Assembly: GCA_031374125.1 (NCBI GenBank)
Contig: JANMFM010000369.1
Location: forward strand, 1 to 6,158
Reading direction: 5' to 3'
DNA length: 6,158 bases
Source of the DNA: JAEYZS01 sp031374125
GTDB taxonomy: Bacteria; Bdellovibrionota; Bdellovibrionia; Bdellovibrionales; JAEYZS01
Part shown: one piece after another, positions 1 through 4,697 of the stretch
Position numbering within the stretch: position 1 is the first letter of the stretch
Layout of the letters: every line of letters begins with the position of its first letter
Made by a program: the position numbers and the translations under genes
The notes under the pieces: model-generated
The model's input: only the letters and a program-made list of their open reading frames with translations
Told to the model about the DNA's origin: nothing
Databases searched by the model: none

Positions 1-748
1 CGAGGGGCAAGCCCGTTGCTTCTGTCAGTTGCATTAGCCCTCTAGCTAGACCTGTTGTTGGTTTAGAATTAGGCGCCTTAGCTTTAGGATTAAAAGTTGA
101 TTCCGTCGCCATCAGGGCTTTAACGTAATTAGGATGCAGTGGGCTTTTTAGTTGAAAAACATCATTCCAGTAAGCAGTCCAGCCGGAGATAAGGTCATCA
201 TGTTGATTTTGTTTTTCAAGGCTTACTAGGGGCATTTTGAGACTATTTTTTGAAACTTTAACTTTTGGATTTAAAAATAAATCAGAGGTCGCAATAAGTT
301 CCATCTCATCACCCTTAATCAAATCTTTTTTCGATGGATTCTTCCGGCAGTGTCCATCATGATCGGTGACGTTCCCTGTCTTTAAATTTTTAGGGTGTCT
401 TCTTACCCAATGCTCTCCAATAGGACAGACTCGCCATGGATTCTTTATTTCAATATCCTGAGTGTCAAAGAAGGGTGTTTTATAGACTTTAGATTCAGGA
501 GCAATTTTCCCAATGAACTTACTCCATTGAACAAACTCCCAAGGAACTCCGGTCTCTTTTTGAAATTGTTTTTGTGAGGAGTTAACTTTTTCCACACTTG
601 CTTTCTTTTTACTCTTAAAAGGAATTTGATATTCAAATTCAGATTTAATTTTACTTTTCTTTAAGAAAAAGAAACTAATATTATCATCTTTATAAAAGAT
701 AGAGCTTAAGAGTTGTTTAATTTGATTTTTTTCTTCTTCCTTCGCCAT
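1..748 (-). CDS. Lytic transglycosylase (SLT) domain protein, C-terminus beyond the left edge
   Basis: This frame is open from an ATG at 748 to the left edge, giving 249 residues, and continues outside the window. An in-frame TAA two codons upstream fixes ATG 748 as the earliest ATG start; no clear Shine-Dalgarno precedes it. The start of an SLT fold is visible at the C-terminal end: NYVKALMATESTFNPKA (residues about 207-223), with Glu216 in the position of the catalytic acid, then ARGLMQLTEATG (about 235-246), the family's G-L-M-Q motif. SLT enzymes cleave the MurNAc-GlcNAc bond of peptidoglycan. Before it is a Cys/His box (residues about 104-142: WRVCPIGEHWVRRH, then DHDGHCRKNPSKKD), which I recall only as an unnamed module in similar proteins. 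The N-terminus (MAKEEEKNQIKQLL) is charged and has no signal peptide. Export by another route, a phage-like origin, or an unusual start are all open. The SLT call is secure; the biological role is not. Confidence 0.8.
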   Translation of the reverse strand, partial: MAKEEEKNQIKQLLSSIFYKDDNISFFFLKKSKIKSEFEYQIPFKSKKKASVEKVNSSQKQFQKETGVPWEFVQWSKFIGKIAPESKVYKTPFFDTQDIEIKNPWRVCPIGEHWVRRHPKNLKTGNVTDHDGHCRKNPSKKDLIKGDEMELIATSDLFLNPKVKVSKNSLKMPLVSLEKQNQHDDLISGWTAYWNDVFQLKSPLHPNYVKALMATESTFNPKAKAPNSKPTTGLARGLMQLTEATGLPL

Positions 749-877
749 AAGTTAATCTAACAAGTTCATTGATATAATTTCAACGAAATATTCCTTGTTT
801 AATGCTTGAGTTTATTCCTTTGAGATTGTTTCGGGGCGGTAGATCTAATTTATTGATATTGCTTATTATTTTATGTA

Positions 878-906
878 TTTACATTGTAATAACAATGTAG
901 TATTAT
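878..906 (+). promoter_or_regulatory. brnTA promoter
   Basis: TTTACA (878-883) and TATTAT (901-906) are separated by exactly 17 bp, close to the sigma-70 consensus. The brnT ATG starts at 913, seven bases after the -10, so the expected transcription start falls at or within a base or two of the start codon. There is no Shine-Dalgarno in between. A second, weaker pair upstream (TTGATA 853-858, 17 bp, TATTTA 876-881) would give a leader of about 25 nt. The promoter spacer is almost entirely filled by a perfect inverted repeat. Confidence 0.6.
880..899. promoter_or_regulatory. Probable BrnA (autorepressor) operator, perfect inverted repeat
   Basis: TACATTGT (880-887) and ACAATGTA (892-899) are perfect 8-bp inverted arms around AATA. 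The repeat overlaps the end of the -35 and fills the spacer of the brnTA promoter, so a bound protein would block RNA polymerase. Ribbon-helix-helix antitoxins such as BrnA bind short palindromes as dimers and repress their own operon. Assigning this palindrome to BrnA is inference from position and family behaviour. Confidence 0.6.
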
Positions 907-912
907 AGATGT

Positions 913-1191
913 ATGGATTTTGAATGGGATGACAACAAGGCAGAGAGCAACTTAAAGAAACACGGAATTCGTTTTTCTGAGGCCGCAACAGTATGGTTTG
1001 ATGGGAAGGCTTTAGAAATTGTTGACCCTGATCATAGTGAATCTGGAGAGCGATGGATTCGACTTGGTTTTTCCCGCTCGGCTCGTATTTTGATAGTTGT
1101 TTATGTTGAAAAAATAGAAGGAGAGAGAATTAGGATTATTTCTGCTCGCAAAGCAACCCGTTTAGAAATTGAACAATATAATTTAAGGTGA
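913..1191 (+). CDS. brnT: BrnT family type II toxin (RelE-like ribonuclease)
   Basis: The 92-residue product is typical in length for BrnT, a small RelE-fold toxin that inhibits growth through RNA cleavage and is neutralised by BrnA. Family hallmarks are clear: FEWDDNKAESNLKKHGIRF at residues 3-21, followed by SEAATVWFDG, the central RWIRLGFS strand (47-54), and the C-terminal RIRIISARKATRLEIEQY (residues 72-89) with its conserved R-x-I-S-A-R core. The toxin gene comes first and the antitoxin second, the usual order for brnTA. The next gene starts three bases after this stop, so the two form one operon. No ribosome-binding site precedes ATG 913, and the promoter places the transcript 5' end about there, suggesting a leaderless message. 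The gene is intact, with no key region missing. Confidence 0.93.
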   Translation: MDFEWDDNKAESNLKKHGIRFSEAATVWFDGKALEIVDPDHSESGERWIRLGFSRSARILIVVYVEKIEGERIRIISARKATRLEIEQYNLR

Positions 1192-1194
1192 TTT

Positions 1195-1437
1195 ATGAAA
1201 AATGAATATAATTTCTCAAAAGCTAAAAAAGCAAAAGCCGTAAAAGAAGTTAAGGTTATAAAAACCTTCAGGCTTGATGCAGATGTGTTGGAATGGCTTG
1301 AAGTTGAAGGTGAAAAACAAGGAATGGGTTACCAAACCTTTTTAAACTGGTTCCTGCGTAAATCTATGGATGATAATACTTCGTTTGAAGATCGTCTTGA
1401 GAAGCTGGAACAAGTTGTTTACAAAAAGAAGGCTTAA
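1195..1437 (+). CDS. brnA: BrnA family antitoxin (ribbon-helix-helix)
   Basis: The 80-residue protein is the partner of the preceding BrnT. It has a lysine-rich N-terminal tail, then a ribbon-helix-helix fold at residues about 21-57. The fold comprises the DNA-contacting strand KTFRLDADV, a helix LEWLEVEGEKQG, and the BrnA-typical GYQTFLNWFLRKSM. An acidic C-terminal helix (SFEDRLEKLEQVV) may contribute to toxin contact or dimerisation. The ATG lies three bases after the brnT stop, and its ribosome-binding site (AAGG, six bases upstream) is inside the last codons of brnT. This arrangement couples the two and gives the antitoxin the better translation signal of the pair. BrnA normally dimerises, binds and neutralises BrnT, and represses the promoter; the palindrome at 880-899 is the natural target. 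Confidence 0.92.
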   Translation: MKNEYNFSKAKKAKAVKEVKVIKTFRLDADVLEWLEVEGEKQGMGYQTFLNWFLRKSMDDNTSFEDRLEKLEQVVYKKKA

Positions 1438-1492
1438 TTGGCTGGAATCAGTTTCCAATTCAAATACTTCCACCATTGTCAATTTTTGGCTT

Positions 1493-1870
1493 TTAATCAC
1501 AATATCCATCAAAATAACTGTGGCACCAGTTTCCACTTTTTATGACTTCATAAGGAGCGCTTCTTTGAAAGAATTCCTTTCCTTTATATTTTTTTTTGTT
1601 GGGAGGATCTAGGCGAGCGGCGATACAAATTTCTTTATTTTCTTTTTTCAACTCTGCCCATTTATGCATAAAGCTTTTGCAATAAGATGGGTCACGCCAA
1701 CTTCGAGAGTAATAAAAATAAGCGGGGTTTGTTTTTCTAATATGAAAACCCAAAGAGCATACGTTGTTTAAATCACTGTTGGGCCAGCGAACTCTATCAT
1801 ACTCAGCATTGACTTCAATTTGCCCAATAGGGAAACAAAGATACATATCTTTAAACTCATTATTGATCAA
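1493..1870 (-). CDS. Cysteine-rich hypothetical protein, probably 5'-truncated
   Basis: I do not recognise this protein. The frame gives 125 residues from a TTG at 1870, ending ...NWCHSYFDGYCD. It has six cysteines and is rich in aromatic residues, for example NPAYFYYSRSWRDPSYCKSF around residues 48-67, the composition of an exported disulfide-bonded protein. No signal peptide is present. No Shine-Dalgarno precedes the TTG or the ATG at 1846. The same frame stays open upstream to 1945 and reads protein-like (EGCCYGSIELPIL) before running into the L,D-transpeptidase relic on the other strand. The simplest reading is that the true 5' end with its signal peptide was lost at a rearrangement junction between about 1870 and 1912. 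If so, this is a gene remnant. A short gene with a weak start is the alternative. Confidence 0.45.
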   Translation of the reverse strand: MINNEFKDMYLCFPIGQIEVNAEYDRVRWPNSDLNNVCSLGFHIRKTNPAYFYYSRSWRDPSYCKSFMHKWAELKKENKEICIAARLDPPNKKKYKGKEFFQRSAPYEVIKSGNWCHSYFDGYCD

Positions 1871-1875
1871 TATAG

Positions 1876-2303
1876 GTAACTCTATCGATCCGTAACAGCA
1901 CCCCTCTCTGCGAACAAACCATTCGCGTTTATGTGAGGGAAAATCTTATCAAATCTCTTGGTCTCGAAAAATTTGAAGAAACTAAGTATGATTCAAAAAC
2001 AGGTTTGGTTTTTTACTGGAAAGTTTCCACCGCAAGAGCAGGCCACACGACTCCTATGGCTATTTTGGTCCGCAATTATTTTCCTCAGATCACCGTTCAA
2101 GTGTTTATGAAGACGCCTTTATGCCGTGGGCAGTATTTTTTAGTAATGACATTGCCCTTCACGGAACATACATGGACTCCATTTCTCAATTGGGCTCCAA
2201 AGCTTCAGCCGGATGCGTGAGGTTAGAGCCTCAGCGTGCAAAAGATATATTTCATCTTATCGGATTCTCTAAAAACACTTTAATTTCGGTGCAATCGCTT
2301 TAA
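1876..2303 (+). pseudogene. L,D-transpeptidase (YkuD) relic: N-terminus missing and frameshifted
   Basis: Two overlapping reading frames together match the intact L,D-transpeptidase at 2866-3633. The first, from a TAG-bounded segment at 1876, includes TIRVYVRENLIKSLG, YDSKTGLVFYWK and STARAGHTTP. After about 2056 the homology continues in another frame: GYFGPQLFSSDHRSSVYEDA, then MPWAVFFSNDIALHGT and ASAGCVRLEPQRA, ending at a TAA at 2301-2303. Between CCT (2053-2055) and GGC (2058-2060) there are two bases where the paralogue has a codon, so one base has been deleted. The signal peptide and about the first 85 residues are absent, and the C-terminal tail is about 22 residues shorter than the paralogue's. 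The catalytic His and Cys regions persist in the second frame, but no single product could be made. Identity to the paralogue is roughly 60% over the best 45 residues, so this is an old duplicate, not a fresh copy. Confidence 0.8.
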
Positions 2304-2409
2304 ATCATATAGTGACCAAGATGTTGTTCAAATAACCATTTGACAGTTCAACTCTGCTTTAGGGATGCTTTCTTTAAGTGTAAAAGCATTTAATTTAAGG
2401 GGGAATCCA
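2304..2409. promoter_or_regulatory. Upstream control region of the two-repeat secreted protein
   Basis: The region holds a consensus TTGACA (2340-2345) overlapped by an imperfect inverted repeat, TGTTCAAAT (2325-2333) against ATTTGACA (2338-2345), which could be an operator. I cannot find a good -10 at the right distance (the bases at 17 bp are GGATGC), so the promoter is only possible. A 7-bp hairpin, ATGCTTT (2365-2371) / AAAGCAT (2383-2389), lies in the likely leader just before the ribosome-binding site AAGGGGG. Confidence 0.35.
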
Positions 2410-2796
2410 ATGACTAAATTAGTTTTAATCTTATCTTTATTTTTCGCAGCAAATGTAATGTCGATCAATGGATTTGCAGCAGAAGCAATACAATCTGATA
2501 TTTACGCTGGCGAGAAAAACATATCTCAAGAGCGCGATCATCATCCTGACTATTATACATTTTTTGACTGGGCACGCGGCCAAAATGGTTGGGGATATTG
2601 CTATGAATTTGATAATCACGGTTATGTTTTAAATAACGGAAGACCTGTTCATCCAATGAATTGCGAAAGAGTGAATCCTTCATATTTTGATTGGGGACGT
2701 GGTTTTGATGGCTATATCTACTGTTATCAGTGGACTCCGTACCAGGTGATCATGAATGATGGCTACGCAGTAAATCCAAGATACTGCCGCTACTAA
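2410..2796 (+). CDS. Small secreted protein with two 41-residue Cys repeats
   Basis: The 128-residue product starts at ATG 2410, seven bases after a strong AAGGGGG. The longer reading from 2365 lacks a ribosome-binding site and would bury the signal peptide. Residues 1-24 are a Sec signal peptide with predicted cleavage at FAA|EA. The mature part contains two tandem units: FFDWARGQNGWGYCY from residue 51, and YFDWGRGFDGYIYCY from residue 92. Each unit ends with V-x-P-x-x-C. Equivalent positions are exactly 41 apart: Trp54/Trp95, Cys64/Cys105, Cys85/Cys126. Each unit therefore has two cysteines, suggesting one disulfide per repeat. I recognise no named family. It probably acts in the periplasm or outside the cell. 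The gene lies between the L,D-transpeptidase relic and a shared terminator, convergent with the intact L,D-transpeptidase. Confidence 0.8.
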   Translation: MTKLVLILSLFFAANVMSINGFAAEAIQSDIYAGEKNISQERDHHPDYYTFFDWARGQNGWGYCYEFDNHGYVLNNGRPVHPMNCERVNPSYFDWGRGFDGYIYCYQWTPYQVIMNDGYAVNPRYCRY

Positions 2797-2825
2797 TTTT
2801 CATTTATTTGATAAGTTAGAAGAGG

Positions 2826-2861
2826 AAAGGTTCAGCTCAAATAAGTTGAACCTTTTTTTTT
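2826..2861 (+). terminator. Strong intrinsic terminator after the two-repeat protein gene
   Basis: AAAGGTTCAGCT (2826-2837) and AGTTGAACCTTT (2844-2855) pair over 12 bp with one G-U, around loop CAAATA. The plus-strand transcript then has a run of nine T (2853-2861). It ends the gene that stops at 2796. Read from the other strand the same stem is followed by TTTCCTCTT, so it may also stop the L,D-transpeptidase transcript that arrives from the right, though less efficiently. Confidence 0.9.
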
Positions 2862-2865
2862 GATT

Positions 2866-3633
2866 TTAACGAACAACAAACACAGTTTTATAGTGTTTTG
2901 CCTGTACGATTTTTCCATCAGCGTTGTAAACGAGATTACCGTTTCTATCGATTTGATCAACCCAGTCTTTTCCAGAAAGCCCGATAAGGTTAAATAAATC
3001 TTCCGCTCTTTGCGATTCAAGTCTTGCGCAACCAGCAGAGGCAATTTGTCCTAAGTGATCGACATGCCCTGTCCCGTGACTAGCAATACTTCCATTGAAG
3101 AAAACTGCCCAAGGCATCGGGGAGTTGTTGTAGATGCTCGATTTATGGTCAGAAGAGAATGCTTCGGGTCTATAATATCCACGAGGAGTGACTTTTCCAG
3201 CTCTAGCTGTAGAAGTTTTCCAGTAGTAAAGTAATCCAGTAGCAGCATCATAAGTCGTATTTGTGAATTGTTCCGCACCAATTTTAGCAATCACTTCTGG
3301 TCTTACATAAATACGAATAGTTTGTCCTTTTGTGGGAGCAAGGTCGTCTTTAACACTATTGATATTGATGAGAACAACAACATCATAGCTTTCAAATCTT
3401 TGCTCTGTGAGGGGTGAGGCAAGCTTAAGAGCGACATTCATGTCAGGATCTTGATATCCTTTAACAGGCTTATAAACTCCAAAGATATGATTAGGGTTTG
3501 CGCCCGGATCATTGCTATAATTTGCCGTTGGCCACGTTCTGCTGAGATCCATCTCTAGATCGAGATCTAAATCTAAAGCGAATGAGTTGATTGAAAAAAG
3601 AACCGCGAACATCATTAAATACACACGTACCAT
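2866..3633 (-). CDS. Secreted L,D-transpeptidase, YkuD family
   Basis: YkuD enzymes form 3-3 peptidoglycan cross-links or exchange stem-peptide D-amino acids in the periplasm. This 255-residue protein starts at ATG 3633, seven bases after AAGGGGGG; the longer start at 3663 has no such signal. Residues 1-19 are a signal peptide (cleavage about SFA|LD), followed by a peculiar acidic LDLDLDLEMDL segment. The catalytic core has TIRIYVR, PMPWAVFFNG, His186 in SHGTG, and Cys202 in ASAGCARLE, 15 residues after that His. This spacing fits the family pattern H-x(14-17)-S/T-H-G-C, except that the His of SHGC is Ala here. The relic at 1876-2303 has the same Ala, so it is a subfamily trait and not a fresh mutation. 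The N-terminal part (about 20-100) has no domain I recognise. The gene is divergent from the ASH-type protein gene and probably uses the bidirectional terminator at 2826-2861. Confidence 0.88.
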   Translation of the reverse strand: MVRVYLMMFAVLFSINSFALDLDLDLEMDLSRTWPTANYSNDPGANPNHIFGVYKPVKGYQDPDMNVALKLASPLTEQRFESYDVVVLININSVKDDLAPTKGQTIRIYVRPEVIAKIGAEQFTNTTYDAATGLLYYWKTSTARAGKVTPRGYYRPEAFSSDHKSSIYNNSPMPWAVFFNGSIASHGTGHVDHLGQIASAGCARLESQRAEDLFNLIGLSGKDWVDQIDRNGNLVYNADGKIVQAKHYKTVFVVR

Positions 3634-3891
3634 ATATATCCCCCCTTTTTTGAGATGTCTCAAATATCTATAGAACGGTAAAAATCAGCAACGGCTTTTG
3701 GCTCAACTAAAACAATTACAAGTCATGACGCAGCTGGCTCGATACAATCTCTACACTATGCTCATGCTTTGAAGTGAGTCATCCCTAGATGATATTTGAG
3801 CAACAATTAAAAAAATCGAGATTGAGTTTCTCAAAATTTTGTATTCTGATGACAGGGTCGAAATAAATATTTCATTTCTAAGGGGGAAATC
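3634..3891. promoter_or_regulatory. Divergent control region between L,D-transpeptidase and ASH-type protein genes
   Basis: This gap of about 258 bp must hold both promoters. Near the L,D-transpeptidase start there is an almost perfect palindrome, TTTGAGA (3649-3655) TG TCTCAAA (3658-3664). The 10-mer CTCAAATATC (3659-3668) recurs exactly in inverted orientation as GATATTTGAG (3791-3800), so each divergent gene has one copy pointing towards it. The minus strand offers a weak promoter (TTGCTG, 15 bp, TAGATA) overlapping the first copy. I see no good consensus promoter on the plus strand. A shared regulator is possible but not shown. Confidence 0.4.
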
Positions 3892-4254
3892 ATGAAATCT
3901 ATTATCGCATTAGCTTTTGCTATGCTTTTCACAATTCCATCATTTGCAGACATCAACGTGAGTCCAACCAGCTTAATGTTTGGTTCAGTAAAAGTAGATG
4001 GCTTTGGATATCACCAACAAGTGTCTTATGTTCGAAACACTGGCGACAAAACAGAAAACATACAGGTGAGTGGCTTTTGTCCTCAAGACTTCCGTGTAAG
4101 TCACAATTGTTATAGCCTTCCAAAATTCGGCCAATGCCAAATTTCAGTTCAGTTCAAGCCAACAAGAGCTGGCTACCATAGTTGCAGTTACTCTGTGAGA
4201 GGCTCTACGGGAATGACAACGTTCCTTAATATTAGCGGTACAGGATTGAAATAA
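3892..4254 (+). CDS. Small secreted ASH / choice-of-anchor D type protein
   Basis: The 120-residue product starts at ATG 3892, behind the ribosome-binding site AAGGGGG. Residues 1-19 form a signal peptide (cleavage at SFA|DI). The rest is one immunoglobulin-like beta domain of the ASH / choice-of-anchor D kind: INVSPTSLMFGSVKVD (21-36), a central VSYVRNTGD, then CQISVQFKPTRAGYHSCSYS (82-101) and the closing FLNISGTGL. These are the hallmark opening 'xxPtslxFG', the 'F-x-P-t-x-x-G' turn and the terminal 'sGtG'. Unusually for this domain, it has four cysteines (63, 73, 82, 98), probably two disulfides. Such domains usually bind other proteins or act as structural modules; here it stands alone with no anchor, so a periplasmic or secreted adaptor role is plausible. 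The substrate or partner is unknown. The gene is followed by a strong terminator. Confidence 0.82.
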   Translation: MKSIIALAFAMLFTIPSFADINVSPTSLMFGSVKVDGFGYHQQVSYVRNTGDKTENIQVSGFCPQDFRVSHNCYSLPKFGQCQISVQFKPTRAGYHSCSYSVRGSTGMTTFLNISGTGLK

Positions 4255-4283
4255 ACGTTGAGTTCCTTCGAATTTTCGTTCAA

Positions 4284-4598
4284 TCATATCAGCTCCCATT
4301 GCAAAACAATGGGAGTTTTTATTTGTGGTTCAAAGATCGAAAACACTTTATGTGAAATTTCAATCAAAGCTTCCCTTAATTTTTCCTGATCTTTTTCATC
4401 ATAGAAATTGGCAATTGAGCATATCAACTTTGTCTGAGTCTGATGCACCTCCACTGAATGCACATTCAATCCCAATTGTTTTTTTAATATTTCAAAATGA
4501 TCTAGGTAGGTACTTTCCAAAAGATCGACAGGAATGTCATTTTTCATTTTGTAGGTCATGATGATATAAAACAAAGAAGGTCTATAAGTTTTTTGCAT
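4284..4598 (-). CDS. Hypothetical protein, about 87-104 residues
   Basis: I do not recognise this protein. The longest reading is 104 residues from ATG 4598, but its only AAGG touches the ATG with no spacing. ATG 4559 and ATG 4547 (MKNDIPVDLLESTY...) are in frame and equally lack a ribosome-binding site. A possible promoter, TTGCCT - 18 bp - TATAGA (minus strand, 4610 to 4581), would put the transcript start near 4574 and favour the shorter starts, giving 91 or 87 residues. The body looks genuinely coding: an amphipathic helix (LLESTYLDHFEILKKQLGL), a beta hairpin (VHSVEVHQTQTKLICSIANF), a second helix (DQEKLREALIEISHKVFSIF) and a closing strand. There is no signal peptide, so it is probably a small cytoplasmic alpha/beta protein. 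Its last codons overlap the terminator of the convergent gene. It could be co-transcribed with grxB, 99 bp upstream. Confidence 0.65.
   Translation of the reverse strand: MQKTYRPSLFYIIMTYKMKNDIPVDLLESTYLDHFEILKKQLGLNVHSVEVHQTQTKLICSIANFYDEKDQEKLREALIEISHKVFSIFEPQIKTPIVLQWELI
4293..4320 (+). terminator. Intrinsic terminator of the ASH-type protein gene
   Basis: CTCCCATTG (4293-4301) and CAATGGGAG (4307-4315) form a perfect 9-bp stem with a CAAAA loop, followed by TTTTT. It lies 39 bp after the stop of the plus-strand gene. It also lies inside the coding sequence of the minus-strand hypothetical gene, where it encodes part of TPIVLQWE. On that strand the hairpin is not followed by T residues, so it should not stop that gene's own transcription. 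Confidence 0.92.
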
Positions 4599-4610
4599 CC
4601 TTCAAGGCAA
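4581..4610 (-). promoter_or_regulatory. Possible promoter for the minus-strand hypothetical gene
   Basis: On the minus strand TTGCCT (4610-4605) and TATAGA (4586-4581) are separated by 18 bp. This would start transcription near 4574, downstream of the longest ATG (4598), and so supports a shorter protein. The match is moderate and no other evidence is available. Confidence 0.3.
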
Positions 4611-4653
4611 TGCAAATGCCGAATCCTCTCGTCTTATATATACAATGCAATTG

Positions 4654-4686
4654 ATTTTATCTGCCGGTAGGTTTTCCGGATAAAAT
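4654..4686. repeat. Bulged hairpin downstream of grxB
   Basis: ATTTTATC (4654-4661), then CCGG (4664-4667), pairs with CCGG (4676-4679) followed by ATAAAAT (4680-4686), leaving a short bulge and an 8-nt loop. It starts 11 bp after the grxB stop, where a terminator would be expected. Neither strand shows a clear T run after it, so it is better described as an RNA-stabilising or inefficient stop structure. Confidence 0.4.
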
Positions 4687-4697
4687 TCGGATTTCGG

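Larger units (their letters stand above)
749..912. other. Intergenic region between divergent SLT gene and brnT
   Basis: This 164-bp AT-rich spacer separates the minus-strand SLT gene from the plus-strand brnTA operon. The right part holds the brnTA promoter and operator described separately. On the minus strand I see no convincing promoter or ribosome-binding site for the SLT gene. Confidence 0.6.

Noticed and set aside
395..636. Short reading frames on both strands within the first 0.7 kb
   Set aside because: They lie in other frames of the SLT gene, which is open across the entire stretch and has recognisable motifs.
1436..1460. Hairpin AATTGG / CCAATT just after brnA as a terminator
   Set aside because: The stem is only 6 bp with a 13-nt loop and is not followed directly by T residues; the T run at about 1482-1488 is too far away.
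1370..1612. Plus-strand frame and a minus-strand frame crossing the end of brnA
   Set aside because: They overlap brnA or the Cys-rich frame, have no ribosome-binding site and read as low-complexity hydrophobic sequence.
2053..2062. Programmed frameshift in the L,D-transpeptidase relic
   Set aside because: There is no slippery heptamer or stimulatory structure, and the gene already lacks its N-terminus, so ordinary decay is more likely.
2365..2409. Earlier ATG for the two-repeat protein
   Set aside because: It would add 15 residues before a clean signal peptide and lacks the strong ribosome-binding site that precedes ATG 2410.
3051..3290. Second minus-strand frame inside the L,D-transpeptidase gene
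   Set aside because: It is a shadow of the YkuD gene, whose motifs are in the other frame.
4325..4561. Plus-strand frame of 78 residues
   Set aside because: It is antisense to the minus-strand hypothetical, has no ribosome-binding site and its translation has no protein-like pattern.
4608..4650. CAATGCAA repeated twice between grxB and its downstream gene
   Set aside because: An 8-mer occurring twice in AT-rich DNA is not unusual and the copies have no regular spacing or symmetry.
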